A stretch of DNA of 64,000 bases, from contig NC_081412.1 in NCBI RefSeq assembly GCF_030272615.1, forward strand, positions 473,106,157 through 473,170,156, in the 5' to 3' direction. Below the pieces are notes generated by a model. It was not told the origin of the DNA and searched no databases. It worked only from the letters and a program-made list of their open reading frames with translations. The translations under genes were made by a program, and so were the position numbers. Positions 23,501 through 35,470 of this stretch are shown one piece after another (position 1 is the stretch's first letter; each line of letters opens with the position of its first letter). This DNA is from Cryptomeria japonica. Its lineage: Eukaryota; Streptophyta; Pinopsida; Cupressales; Cupressaceae.

Positions 23501-24718
23501 TCCTTACCATCAAGAGAAATAGAATCTCTACCACAAATTATACCAACTTTGTCATCACCAAATCTTATTACACAACCATCATACTTTTCCATACTCACAA
23601 ACTTAATCTTATCACCTGTCATATGATGAGAGAAACCACTATCAATAACCCATTCATCTTTCTATTCAACTTTAGTAGCCAAAAATTTCTCTTCAATAAT
23701 GCAACTAGTAGAATTAACAGTCACCAGATCATTTTCCTTGATAGAAATAAACACCCATTCATCGCTTGAATTTTCCTTATCAAATTCATCATCTATCAGA
23801 CCTTCATCAACAACATAATAACACTTCTTCTGATATTTAGGCTTATAAGGCTTCAATGGCTTCTTAGAAACTCTTTTCAGACACCTTGACACAAAATGTC
23901 CTATCTTATTGCATGAAAAACATTTAAGAGGCAACTTCCCATCATACTTACCGACTCCTTTCAACAATCTTCTGGCAATCAAGGCTTCAAGCTCTTCAAG
24001 CCGTCTTTCTTATTCTTCAAGCTCTCTCATCTCCTTCTCATATCTAGATACCCTTGTAGAACTTTCTCCTATATCATATTTCTACTTCCCAAAAATAGTA
24101 GCTTTGAATGTAGATTCAGAATTAAGAAGAGATTCACCAAATTCACTCAGCTCAAAGGCAACAAGTTTTCCAATCAGCATGTCTCTAGTCACATCTGTCA
24201 TTGCCTGGATCTCCTCAATAGCAACAACCTTGTACTTGTAAGTAGGAGGCAAGGATCTCAACACTTTAGCTACAATCTATGATTCTTCCAATACTCCATT
24301 GACACATTTGATGTTCAACACAAGCTTATCGACTTTCTGTGTAAAAGAGGTAATGTTCTCATCTATGCCCATCTTCAACATCTCATACTTTCCCTTTAAT
24401 ATTTGCAACTTAACAACTTTCACATGGTTGTCACCTTCATACAAAGTCTCTAGCTTCTTCCAGATCTCATGAAAAGTCTGGAAATCCATCACATTAGTCA
24501 TCTCAGAATAAGACAAGGCACTCAACAATGCTTCCTTAGCTCTAATATTGAATTCAACTTCCTTTATCTCATTCGGAGTTGTAGGACCATTCAACGAAAC
24601 ATTATACACATTCTTAGGAATCTTTCAATAATCTTCACTGATGCATCTGGTTCTTCCAAAGAGTGTAATTTTTTCCATCAAATCTCAGGCTATCCTTCTT
24701 GAAAGCAAAGGTTGCCAT
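20589..24718 (-). pseudogene. E4 gag-pol polyprotein (Ty1/copia), heavily broken
   Basis: From the ATG at 24718 (MATFAFKK, then LRFDGKNY) to the final stop at 20591-20589, with many stops and frameshifts. Visible in order: gag with KLETLYEGDN; zinc knuckle CFSCNKIGHFVSRC near 23900; protease DSG followed by SHHMTGDK near 23620 (catalytic Asp kept); integrase zinc region; integrase core where the first Asp is Asn (VHTNLCGP), the second reads RYDKGGEF and the Glu lies in NGVVETK; reverse transcriptase with MDVKLAFLNG near 21790 and a catalytic ADDIIFGG near 21520; RNase H with FSDVDWAGD and DNSSAI. No functional protein is possible. It is close in sequence to the E5 polyprotein. Confidence 0.92.
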
Positions 24719-24756
24719 CCCGGATCACTTCAAGCGGTCTACTTCCGGAGGATATA

Positions 24757-24768
24757 GCTCTGATACCA
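24757..24768 (-). other. Primer binding site of E4 (tRNA-iMet)
   Basis: Minus strand TGGTATCAGAGC, exact, two bases from the LTR. Confidence 0.95.
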
Positions 24769-24770
24769 AT

Positions 24771-26117
24771 TGTTGTAAAAAAGGCAACAAACTGAGAGGG
24801 GGAGAGTGAATCAGTTTTCTCACAAACTTTACTAAGCTCAAACTCAATTTCAGATCTGATAATAAACAATGAAAGAAAAAATCAACACCACATCAATAAC
24901 ACACATAACACTAAGATTTTTGACATGGAAAACTCGGTTAAGGGAAAAACCACAGTGAGAACCTACCCACAATGAGATAATACCCTGTTAGGAGTAAATG
25001 GAATATTACAATGGGGAATTCACATGCATTTAGGCACACTGCCTAGAGCTCACTGTTCAAAAACAACAAAGGGCTACAACCCTGGGAAGGCTCATTGCCT
25101 TACAAAACATTCAGATTACATCCGGAGGATCATGAACTGCTAAAATAGCTTCTCCTCATGCCTGGATACAGTTCTAGTTAAGAACACAACCCGATCTTCT
25201 CTACCATACTTCTTCACACTTCCGAAAGATCAAAACATTTGTTTGCACACACACTCGTAGATACCACGTAGATACATCTCTCACATGATTATTATATTGA
25301 TTTATACAAATCATCAACTTATATTTCAAGTTCGACTCAACACTCATTACATAATTTACCACAGACACTACAACAATACATGCAGACCAAAACAATGTTG
25401 ACTAAGACATAGTATGGACCTAAATCACAACCTCGAATATGAAACACCTCCAAGAATTAAGCCATGAACATCCGCAACACACTACAATCATCCGGTCTGC
25501 TAAGAACACTGCATAACACGAGCATGAACACCGCCGGATCAAGAAGATGATCAATAACATGCATAACGATCAATGCGGACCATCAACATAGATATAACAC
25601 GATCTAGAAACATCCACAAGAATCATGAATTACACCAGCAACAACCACAACATCACCACTTACTCGAATCTTCATCATCATTATATCGAACCTCAAGAAC
25701 ACCAACTAAACTGACTATCAAACTGAAAGATTCACCTACGGACCTCCAAATAATGAACCATCTGAATTGAGGATAGATATGAATGTCCCAAACACTCTGC
25801 CAAATTTGAAAACCAAGATATTGCAATTCCGGAGCAATGTGGAGCAAAATCCAAAATACTGATCAACACAAACAACTAAATACCAACCTCAATACTGGAT
25901 CTCATAACTCAATCAAATCATCATGTGGACCATTGAAACTCTTTCTGAATTAACTAGAGATACTTATCTCAAAATCCTTTAATCTACAACAACGCATCTA
26001 CAACACACTAGCCAAACCAACTCATTTAATTTGATTGCAACACTAGAACACATAGAGGAATATGTTGACATCAATGACAACACATCATTCCAACAAACTT
26101 CTCAGCAATATCCAACA
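24771..26117 (-). repeat. 5' LTR of E4
   Basis: 1347 bp from TGTTGTAA to TCCAACA, followed by the target duplication CTAAC. It keeps the roughly 207-bp segment lost from the left LTR. Confidence 0.9.
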
Positions 26118-26195
26118 CTAACTACCAACCAACCTACCATGCCACATAGGTAAGCCACCTAAGTATCAACCTAAGTAGGACTAATATACCAAAAC

Positions 26196-26474
26196 CTCCT
26201 TAATCCTAACTTAGTTAAGGAGAAAACTACGTCTCAAGATCAAATATTTATAAGGTACCCAAGTATAGTGCACTCATAATGAAGAGGAGAAATCCTTGTG
26301 AGAAAAAGCTCCCTCTTAAATGAAGGTAAAAGATGCAAATTAGAAAACCACAGGTGACAAAAAAATCCTTCTCACAGGTAGGTGCACCGAGATGGAGGAC
26401 CAAAAGGGGGTCTTAAGATGCCACTTTTTTTTTGAGATCAACAAAGCATGATCTTCAAAGAGAAATTGAAGATA
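26196..26474. other. No gene seen
   Basis: Purine-rich flank between the old LTR and the first copy of the tandem duplication; no frame or motif supported. Confidence 0.5.
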
Positions 26475-27714
26475 GTTGCGATCAAGTTTTGAAGATGTAA
26501 AAAAAATAAGAGTTATAGTTCTCTGAATATACTTTATAAACTACTTTTCTTTTTGAAAATGATGGATCTTAATGGTTTAAAAAATGGGGGTCTCACAAAG
26601 TGGTCCTATTTTTATATAAAAAAATAACATAGCATCTATTGTGCCCCGTAAAATTTTAACTTCTTTTAGAATTTTAAAAATAACTCTAGTGAGATATTAT
26701 CTAACAGCTTGTAGTTTATGTTGGATTTTTCAACTATTTTTTTAAAGAATATATGATTTTTAACTAATTTTTGAAGTGGACACATATTGAAAAGTGGAAA
26801 TTTGAGTGTGTTGCCCCCTAAATTTTTTAAAAACTAATTGATTTTTTTTTAAATATGTGTAGAATGGAGTCCATTTTCTAGAAAGATAATTTATTTAAAA
26901 ATTTGACAAACGAGTAAAAAATTATACCCAAAATACCACATCTTGGTTTTTGACAAAAAAATGGACACATTAAGAGAAGAAATTAAAGACAAAAACCTTA
27001 ACTTACTCAAAAGGTGAAAAAAATCATATGGTTAGATGGCTAAGAGAGGGCTTAACATCATCAGGGTATTTTTTAAATTTTCATTGAAACATATATGCAA
27101 ACCTGATGGAGAACACACCCAAAAATGTGTGATTTTCTTTTTTCTCTTTCAAAAAATGCGTCTTTGGGATGAAATGGTTGTCGAACCCAAAGGGTTGTAA
27201 TATCCCAATGCAGATAAAATTTCTAGTGCCAAATAAAGTGTACATGTTATTTGAATGCACTTTCAAAATCCTAGTGCCAAATATTGCGCACGTGTTACAA
27301 AAATGCATTAACATAATGCTAGTGCCAAAAAATGCTAGCATGCTATGATCTAAATGGTTTCAATTTTATTTTCTCTCTCTCTCTCTCCCTCTCTCTCTCT
27401 CCCACTTTGATTAAGGCTTAGAGTTTAGGGTTTATGATTGATGATGGATAGTTGAGGTTTTAATTTTCACTCCCTCCCTACCTCCTTCCCTATCTATCAA
27501 GACTTCTGTTTCTCTCTCCCTCCATTCTCTCATTCACCTCCCTCCTATTTCTAGGTCTCTCCCACCCTCTCTCCCTCTCTACCTTTCCTTCCCTCCTTAT
27601 GCCCATCTCTATCCATATATCCATCTTATTTATTATTCTCTCTCCCTCTCTTATTGTTTATCTCCTCTATATATCCATTATATCGATCACTACCTCTCTC
27701 CCTGTCCCTCTCTC

Positions 27715-28940
27715 TATTAGAATAATTGGTGGACAACTGAGAGTGGGGGTGAATCAATTGTCAACAGATTATATTAATCAAATCACTTTATAACCTTTAA
27801 CTGGAGCAGATAAACATTGAATATCAGAATAGTAGAAACAGATACCGATAAGCAATAAAACTTAAGAATGAAACAAAGAATTTACACAATGCAACCATAC
27901 CACATAACACAATGATTTTTATGTGGAAAATATGGTAAAGGGAAAAACCATGGTGGGAAGCCTACCCACAGTTAGATAATACTTCTGCAGAAAGTATGTG
28001 ATACAATAAGGGGCCTGCACATGCAGGAAGGCACACTTCCTAGAGCATACTGATCATTACAAAGGAGTCCCACTAACTACAGAGAGGTTATAACCACCTC
28101 AATATAATTGGACAACAATCCAGAAGAATGAATTGCTAGTGATAGCATCTACCATTTCTGATTACAGTCCTAATTAAGCTCAATACCGGAGGCCTTTGAC
28201 CTCTTACATAAACCCAATTCGATCACCTATGATCGACCAAATCTCCTTCGCATATGATTTTTCATTCCATGACCACGACCATGATCTACAATGAGATCTT
28301 ACATCATTTTATACAAACCCTAAGGCCTAAACCAATTAGGTCTGCCACCTAAAAGATATTACAATAAGATCATTACATAAATCCATATTATAGTAATATG
28401 GCATGTCGGCTTTAGACCAAAACAATATTAACCAATCCATAAATCATCTTGGTAGTGCGTAAAGAACATGTTACATGATACCGGTCCATAACCTAGATAG
28501 GTAGCGGACCTAATTTGGGTCCACCATGCCAAAGCGATGTCTTCAATGAGTCGAGGCACGATCAAGGATCACCTTCTGCATCCTGAATTCCATCTAGAAG
28601 CCGCACCAATACCACTTATGCATCCTGTCAAAGATTCTCAGTAAAAGCCTTGCTGGTAAAACCTTAAACCCTTACCGGTATAGGCTTACTAGAGTGTATG
28701 ATAGAATCCGATCATCAAGTCAATACCAACTGACCAAAACATACTCCAGAAACATCAAACCAAACTTATTCCATTGATCCAAACATGTCAATAGTATCCA
28801 ACTGATAGTCTCTTTTGTCAATAACACTAGTTCTTCTACCGATAACCAAAATCTGTTTGCAGTAACCAATTATAACAACTAGTGTTGACATCAATGACAA
28901 AACATCAATGTACACAATCAATTTCTTCATATTGCCAACA
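27715..28940 (-). mobile_element. Solo LTR (family A), minus strand
   Basis: 1226 bp from TATTAGAAT (TG mutated to TA) to TTGCCAACA, flanked by CTCTC (27710-27714 and 28941-28945). The flanks are themselves CT-rich, so the duplication alone is weak evidence. The reverse complement shares head and tail with the solo LTR at 4721-5925, and copy 2 of the tandem duplication gives the empty site. There is no primer site or internal region. Confidence 0.88.
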
Positions 28941-30070
28941 CTCTCTCCCATCTCTAGGTCTTGTACTCTTTCTCTCTTTACCTCTCCACCTCTCCATCCT
29001 TTTCTTATTATCCATCTCTCTCTCCCTCTAGGTCTTCACCTCTCTCCCTCCTTACCTTTCTACCTTTCCATCCTTGTCTCATTATCCATCTCTCCCTCCG
29101 CATCTATCTCTCTCACCTCTATCTCTCCACCTCCAGGTCTCTCACCTCTCTGACAGGCTCTAGGTCTCTGACCTCTATATCTCTCATGTCTCTAGTTCTT
29201 TCCGTCTCTCCCTCCCTACCTCTCTTTCAACCTCCTTACCCCCCGCCCCCCCCCCTGCCCTCATTTTCTTCTGTCTTCCTCACCTCTCTACTTCTCCCCT
29301 CTCTAGGTCTCACTCACTCCCTATCTACCTCTTCCTCCCCTTTAACAAGAAATTTGATATAGTTATGTTCAATATTTGAAGATGCAACAAAAGAAAGAGT
29401 TGTAGTACTATGAGCCTAATTTATAAACTAATTTTATTTTTGACAATAGTGGAGCATAAGGGTTTCAAAAAGGGGGGCCACACAAAGTGGTCCGATTTTA
29501 TAAAAAAATATCATAACATCTATTGTGCCCCCCCTAAAATGTTAACTTTTTTTAGAATTTCAAAAATCACTCTGGTGAGATATTAGCTAACTCCTTGTAG
29601 TTTATGTAGAATTTTTCAACTAATTTTTTAATGAATATATAATTTTTTTACTAACTTTTTGAAGTGGACACAAATTAAAAAATAGAAATTTGAGTATGTT
29701 GGCCCCTAAAAATTCTAAAAACTATTTGATTTTTTTTTCAATATGTGTAGAATGGAGTTTTGTTTCTAAAAAAATAGTGTATTTTAAAATTTAGTGAATG
29801 AGTAAAAAAATATACCCAAAATACCACTTCCTGGTTTTTGACAAAAAAATGGGCACACTAATGTAAAAGAAATTAAAGACAAAAACCTTAACTTACTCAA
29901 AATGTGAAAAAAATGGGTAGATAGCTAGAGAGAACTTAATGTCATCATGGTAAATTTGCATTGAAACCTGTGCAAACCTAATGGAGAGCACACCCAAAAA
30001 TGTGTGAAATTTTCTTACTCTCTCAAAAAACACGTCTATGGCTTGAAATGGTTGTCCAACCCTTTGGGTT

Positions 30071-30407
30071 GGATGCCCAAGGAAAATCCAACTCAAGAGG
30101 TTGGAATTTTACAATGGAGATAAAAATTCTAGTGCCAAATAATTTGAATGCATTTTTAAAATGCTAGCAGCAAATATTGCATGTGTGTTATGAAAATACA
30201 CTGACATAATGCTAGTGTCAAATAATGTAGCGAGTTGGATTGGATGCCCAAGGAAAATCAAACTCAAGAGGTTGGAATTTTCCAATGGAGATAAAAATTC
30301 TAGTGCCAAATAAATGGAATGCATTTTTAAAATGTTAGCAGCAAATATTGCATGTGTTATGAAAATACACTGACATAATGCTAGTGTCAAATAATGTAGC
30401 GAGTTAT
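30071..30407. repeat. 171-bp tandem duplication
   Basis: Units begin GGATGCCCAAGGAAAATC at 30071 and again at 30242; the rest (TCAAGAGGTTGGAATTTT, GCAGCAAATATTGCATGTG, TAATGTAGCGAGTT) repeats with few changes. It is present only in copy 2 of the larger duplication. Confidence 0.9.
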
Positions 30408-31780
30408 TATTTGCATTGGATCAATTTTGTTTCTCTTTCTCTCTCTCTCTCTCTATCCCACTTTGATTAAGGCTTAAAGTTTAGGGTTTATGTTTGATGA
30501 TGGATAGTTAAGGTTTTAAATTTTATTCCCTCCCTACCTTCTTCAATGTTTATCAATACTTCCCTTTTTCTCTCTGTCTAGTCTCTCCCTCACCTCTCTC
30601 TCCCCTCTCTAGGTCTCTCCCACCCTTTCTCCCTCTGTACCCTGCCTTCCCTCCTTATCCTCATCTCTATCCATGCATCCCTCCTCTCTCTTCTTCTCTC
30701 TCCCTCTCTTATTATTTCTCTTCCCTATCTCTTCATTTTGTCAATCACTACCTCTCTCCACCCTCTATGTCTTTGCTTATCTCCCTCTTTATGTCTCTAC
30801 CTCTCCATCCTTATCTGATTACCAACCTCTCTCCCCTTATATCTCTCTCCCTATAGGTATCTCCCTCTCCCCCTCCTTACCTCTCTATTTCTCTATCCTT
30901 GTCTTATTACCCACCTCTCTCCCCCTCTATCTCTCTCATCTCTATCTCCCCCCTCTAGGTCTGTCACTTATATATCTCTCCTATCTCTAGTTATTTTCCC
31001 CCTTCCCTACCTCTCTCCCTGCCTCTTACTCCTCTCTCTTCGTGAACCCCCCGCCTCTCTCTCTCTCTCTCTCTCTCTCACCTCTCTACCTTTCCCCTCT
31101 AGGTCTCTCACTCCCTCCTTGTCTACCTCGCCCTCCCTTCCTCCTTAGAATTCTCTTTGTTTTTGTTCTCTTCTCTCCTCTTCTCGCTCCCTTCCCTCTC
31201 TAAGTCATCACCTCTCCCTCCCTTCTATATGGCTAGGGAATAAGGTGTAGGATGCAGGGTTTAGGATCTAGGGTGAGGGTATTGATATAGGATTCAAGGT
31301 ACACGATTGATGATATAGGGTTTCAGGTACATAAGGTTGATGATATTGCATGTTTTGATACTTTCCTCTATCTCCCCCTCTGCCTCTCCCTCTCTTATCT
31401 CTCTCACATCTCTCTTCCCTCTCTAGGTTTGTCTCTCCCTTTACTCCTCTCTCCTTCTCTATATTCCCTTCCCTCCTTACTCCCATTTTTTCCCTACCCC
31501 ATTCCCTCTTATTACATCTCTAGAGCTCTCTCTCCATTATCTAGGTTGTCACCTCTTCCTCCTACCCTCTCCACTTCACTACCTCTCTATCCTTGTTTCA
31601 TTACCCACCTTTGTTTATATAATTCTATCTATCTCACCTTTCTCTCTCTCTCTGTACCTAGGTCTCTGGCCTCTCTTGCTCCCTAATTATCTCTCATCTC
31701 TCTATTTGTTCCTTATCTAGTTCTCCCCCTCATTTTCCACCTATTTCCCCCTCCCCCCTTACCTATCTCCCTTTATGAAC

Positions 31781-31829
<49 letters not shown>

Positions 31830-31962
31830 CCCTAAGTATCTCACTCCCTCCATGTCTACCTCTCCCTCCATCCATTCTTACTCCTCTCTTTGATATTTTG
31901 TCTCTCCTCTTCTCCTTCCCTTCCCTCTCGAAGTATCTTCCTCACAATTTCTCCCTCCCTCC

Positions 31963-31965
31963 TTA

Positions 31966-31996
<31 letters not shown>

Positions 31997-32191
31997 ACAT
32001 ACATACATACATACATACATACATACAAATATATATATATATATATAGATAGATATATATACACATGTATATATATACATATATATACACATATATATAT
32101 GTATATGCATATATATGTATATATACATATATACATATGTATCTATGCATACATATATATGTGTGTGTGTGTACATACATATATATGTATA

Positions 32192-32245
<54 letters not shown>
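31963..32245. repeat. Compound microsatellite left of TRIM array
   Basis: A run of about 18 C, then CA repeats, ATAC repeats, long TA/TATG tracts and finally TG repeats from about 32195 that run directly into the first TRIM LTR. Confidence 0.95.
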
Positions 32246-32251
<6 letters not shown>

Positions 32252-32789
32252 AAGTGTGGTTGTCGTTGCACCAAAAGATCGACTTGTTAATACCTGATAT
32301 GACCACTAGACTTATAGAATCCACAGGAGGAAATTAAGCCATGTCACAAACCTGAGTGTTGTGCTGCACAACACAAGGAGACAAAGGGTGCACACCTTTC
32401 AACAATCCCCCCCAACACAAGCAAGGGGTTTGAACTTGTGACCAAGCTCTGATACCACTTGTTACAAGTGTGGTTGTTGTTGCACCAAAATATCGACCTA
32501 TTAATGCCTGATACAATCACTACACTTATATAATCCACAGGAGGCGATTAAGCCATGTCACAAACCCGAGTGCTGTGTTTCACAACACAAGGAGACCAAG
32601 GGCACACACCTTGCAACAATTGATACTGCTTGTTACAAGTGCAGTTGTTGTTGCACCAAAAGATAGACCTATTAATGCCCGATACAACCACTAGACTTAT
32701 AGAATCCATAGGAGGCGATTAAGCCATGTCACAAACCCAAGCGCTACGCTGTACAACACAAGGAGACCAAGGGCGCACACCTTGCAACA
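32246..32789 (-). mobile_element. TRIM: tandem trimer of a miniature LTR element
   Basis: Three direct repeats of exactly 159 bp (32246-32404, 32460-32618, 32631-32789), each TGTTACAAG to CAACA. Between the first two are just 55 bases. On the minus strand these hold TGGTATCAGAGC (32457-32446), an exact initiator-Met primer site two bases from the LTR, and a G7 purine run against the other LTR (plus strand ATCCCCCCC at 32405). Between LTR 2 and LTR 3 only 12 bases remain, still ending GATACTGCT like the primer site. LTR-internal-LTR with no coding capacity is the definition of a TRIM; the tandem form suggests recombination between copies. No target duplication is visible because both flanks are microsatellite. 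Confidence 0.88.
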
Positions 32790-32958
32790 ATATGTATATA
32801 TATACATATATTTATCTACACATATATATACATATACATATACATATACTTATATATATATATATATACATATACTTATATATATATATATGTATGTATG
32901 TATGTATCTATATGTGTGTGTGTGTATACATATATATGTATACACACACACACATATA

Positions 32959-33037
<79 letters not shown>
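32790..33037. repeat. Compound microsatellite right of TRIM array
   Basis: TA/TACATA tracts, then TATG and TG repeats, then CA repeats from about 32961 to 33033 and a short TA run. Complementary to parts of the left block (TG left, CA right). Confidence 0.95.
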
Positions 33038-33043
<6 letters not shown>

Positions 33044-35470
33044 GTCATCACCTCTCCCTCACACCCTCTCTCCCCTAACTAGGTTTCTCCCTCCCTCCCT
33101 CTCCACCTCTCTATCCACATCTCATTATGCACCTCTCTCTATTTACCACTATTTATCTCACCCTTCTCTATCCCCATCTAGGCCTCCAACCTCTCTCTCC
33201 TCCTCTAGGTCTCTCACCTTTCTATATGTCCCCTCTATAGTTCTCTCCCTCCCTCTCCACCTGTCTCTCCCTCCCCCCTTGCCCCTCTCCCTTTATAAAC
33301 TCTCTAATTCTCTTATCTCTCTCCACTCACCTCTCTATCTCCTCTTCGTAGGTCTCTCACTCCCTCAATATATACCTATCCCTCCATCCCTTCTTGCCCC
33401 TCTATCTTTGTTATTATCTCTCCTCTTCTCCTTCCCTCTCCTCTCTAGTTCTCCCCCTCCCTCTCTATCTCCATCTCTCTCCCCATTGCAAGCCACTCTC
33501 TCTTATTATCTCTCTCTATTATTTAGGTTGTCACCTTTACTACTCTCTTGAATCTCTAGGTTTCTCCCTCTCTCCCTCTCCACCTCCCTACCTCTCTATC
33601 CATGTCTCATTACCCACCTCTCTCTACCCCCCTCTATCTATATCACCCCTCTCTCCCCATCTAGGTCTCTCACCTTTCTATCTATCCCCTCTCTATTTCT
33701 TTCCCTCCCTCTCTATCTCTTTGTCCCTCCCCTCTTACCCCACTCCCTTAATGAACTCTCTAATTCTCTTCTCTTGCCCCCACCTCTCTATCTCTTTCTT
33801 CTATCGATCTCTTATTTGCTGCATGTCTACCTATCTCTCTATCCCTTCTTACTCGCCCCACCTCTCTCTATATTATATTGTCTCTCCTCTTCTCCCTCCC
33901 TCCCCTCTCTAGGGCTCTCCCTCCTTTTCTTCCCCTTTCCCTCTCTCTATACACCTCCCTCCTTACCCACATATTTTTATCCCTATCAAGCCTCTCTATT
34001 ATTCTCTCGCCATTTTCTAGGTTCTCTCTCTCTCTCTCTCTCTCTCTAGGTTTTTCCCTCTCGCCATCTCCACATCTCTACCTCTCATTCCATGTCTCAT
34101 TACCAACCCCTCTCTATCCCCCTCTATCTATCTCACCCCTCTCTCCCCATGTTAGTCTCTCACCTCTCTCCCCCTCTAGGTCTCTCACCTCTCTATTTTT
34201 CCCCTCTCTAGTTCTCTCCCAACCCCTTACCCCTCTCACTTTATTAACTCTATCATTCTCTTCTCTCCATCCCCTCACCTCTCCATCTCCTCCTTCTCTA
34301 GGTCTCTCACTCCCTCCATGTCTATCTCTCCCTTCATCCCTTCTTACTCTTCTCTATCTCTTTGTTCTTTAGTCTTTCCTCTTCTCCCTCCCTCCCCTAT
34401 ATAGGTCTCTCCTTCTCTTTCTTCCCCTCTCCCTCTCCCTCTCTCCTCCCTCCTTACCTCGATCTCTCAATCCCTCCCCCACTCTCTCCTTTTCTCTCTC
34501 CCCATTATGTATTTCATCACCTTTCCCTCCCACCCTCTATCTCCCCTCTCTAGGTTTCTTCTTCCCTCCTTGTCCACCTCTCTATCTATCCATCCATGTC
34601 TCATTATCCACCTCTCTCTACCCCTCTATCTTTCTCACTGCTCTTTTCTCCTCATGTAGGTCCGTCACCTTCTCTCTAGGTCTGTCACCTCTCTATATGT
34701 TGCCTCTCTAGTTATCATCCTCCCCCTCCCCCTACCCCTCCCCTCTATGAACTCTCTATTCCCTTTTATTTTTCCCGTCACCTCTTCATCTCCTCCTGCA
34801 TGTCTCCCTCTCCCTCCATCCCTTCTTACTCTTCTCTCTCTTTGTTCTTTTGTATCTCCTTTTCTCCATCCCTTTCTTCCCCTCTCCCTCTCTATCACCC
34901 CCTCCATTCTTACCCCATTTATCTCTCCCTCCAAAACTCTCTCTCTCTCTCTCCATTGTCTAGGATGTTAGCTTTCCCTCTCACCCCCTCTCTCTCTCCC
35001 CTCTCTAAGTTGCTCACTCCCCCCCTCTCTAGCTCTCTACCTCTCCATCCATGTCTCATTACCCGCTTCTCTCTATTCCTCTCTATCACATCCCTCTCTC
35101 CCCATCTAGGTTCCTCACCCATTTCTCCCTCTACGTCTCTCACCTCTCTATCTATCCCCTCTCTATTTCTCTCCCTCTCTCTCCCTCCCCACTTAGCATT
35201 ATCCCTTTATACTAGATATCATTCTCCTCTCTCTCCCCTCTCCCCTCTCTATCTCCTCCATCCCTAGGTCTCTCACTTCTTGCATGTTTGCCTCTCCTTC
35301 CATCCCTTCTTAATCCTCTCTCTCTTTGTTCTTTTGTCTCTCCTCTTCTTCCTCTCTCCCCTCTCTAGGTCTCTCACTCCCTTTCTTCCCCTCTCCTTCT
35401 CTATCTCCCCCTCCCTCCTTACCTCCATCTCTCTCTCTCCCCCCCACTCTCTCTTATTCTCTCTCAAGTG

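Larger units (their letters stand above)
19098..26117 (-). mobile_element. E4: decayed Ty1/copia retrotransposon
   Basis: 7020 bp with LTRs (19098-20237 and 24771-26117), the target duplication CTAAC (19093-19097 and 26118-26122), a primer site by the right LTR and a polypurine tract by the left. The internal frame is copia gag-pol with many stops. It belongs to the same family as E5 by LTR and protein similarity. The left LTR lacks about 207 bases that the right LTR has near 25395-25600. The insertion interrupts the older LTR also hit by E3. Confidence 0.95.
12830..26195 (-). repeat. Old LTR split by E3 and E4
   Basis: Pieces 12830-12862, 18991-19097 and 26123-26195 join, once E3 and E4 are removed, into about 213 bases that follow the LTR at 46829-47041 along its length (shared words AACAATAAATGAG, CTACCATGCCACATA, AAGCCACCTAAG). 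This older LTR was the target of both E3 and E4. No primer site lies at its left edge, so it may be the 3' LTR or a solo copy. Strand is taken from the second copy. Confidence 0.6.
26475..31170. repeat. Tandem duplication of a roughly 1.65-kb unit
   Basis: Copy 1 (about 26475-29344) and copy 2 (about 29345-31170) align throughout: an AT-rich 0.9-kb part, a conserved stretch CCCACTTTGATTAAGGCTTA and following GTTTAGGGTTTATG, then a pyrimidine tract with matching landmarks. Copy 1 is longer only because the solo LTR at 27715-28940 interrupts it; copy 2 shows the uninterrupted sequence near 30750. Edges are approximate by eye. No coding frame is supported; frames in the pyrimidine part are low complexity. 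Confidence 0.8.
30428..35470. repeat. Polypyrimidine tract with roughly 480-bp tandem units
   Basis: Almost all plus-strand bases are C or T apart from short AGGT and ATG words. Landmarks recur in order: CATCCCTTCTTACTC-like words near 31866, 33390, 33846, 34336, 34819 and 35300, and GTTGTCACCT- or ATCACCT-like words near 31545, 33050, 33530, 34010, 34510 and 34970. Spacing is about 455-500 bp once the microsatellite/TRIM block (about 31963-33037) is removed. This indicates a diverged tandem satellite rather than a plain CT run. Pure CT runs lie at about 31060-31080 and 31782-31826. Long frames here are low-complexity artefacts. Confidence 0.85.

Noticed and set aside
31230-31340. TTTAGGG-like words (GTTTAGGAT, CTAGGG, ATAGGGTTTC)
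   Set aside because: Plant telomere repeats would be tandem TTTAGGG; these are isolated and degenerate.
31775-32337. Overlapping frames of 60-171 codons rich in Ser/Leu/Pro or Tyr/Ile/Val/Cys
   Set aside because: They are translations of CT, CA, TG and TA simple repeats, open in several frames on both strands.
32246-32789. Regular direct repeats that might suggest a CRISPR array
   Set aside because: The 159-bp units are LTRs with primer site and purine tract in plant DNA; there are no short repeat-spacer units.
32898-34972. Long plus-strand frames (up to 217 codons) of Ser-Leu-Pro
   Set aside because: Low-complexity output of the polypyrimidine array; stops are rare there by composition alone.
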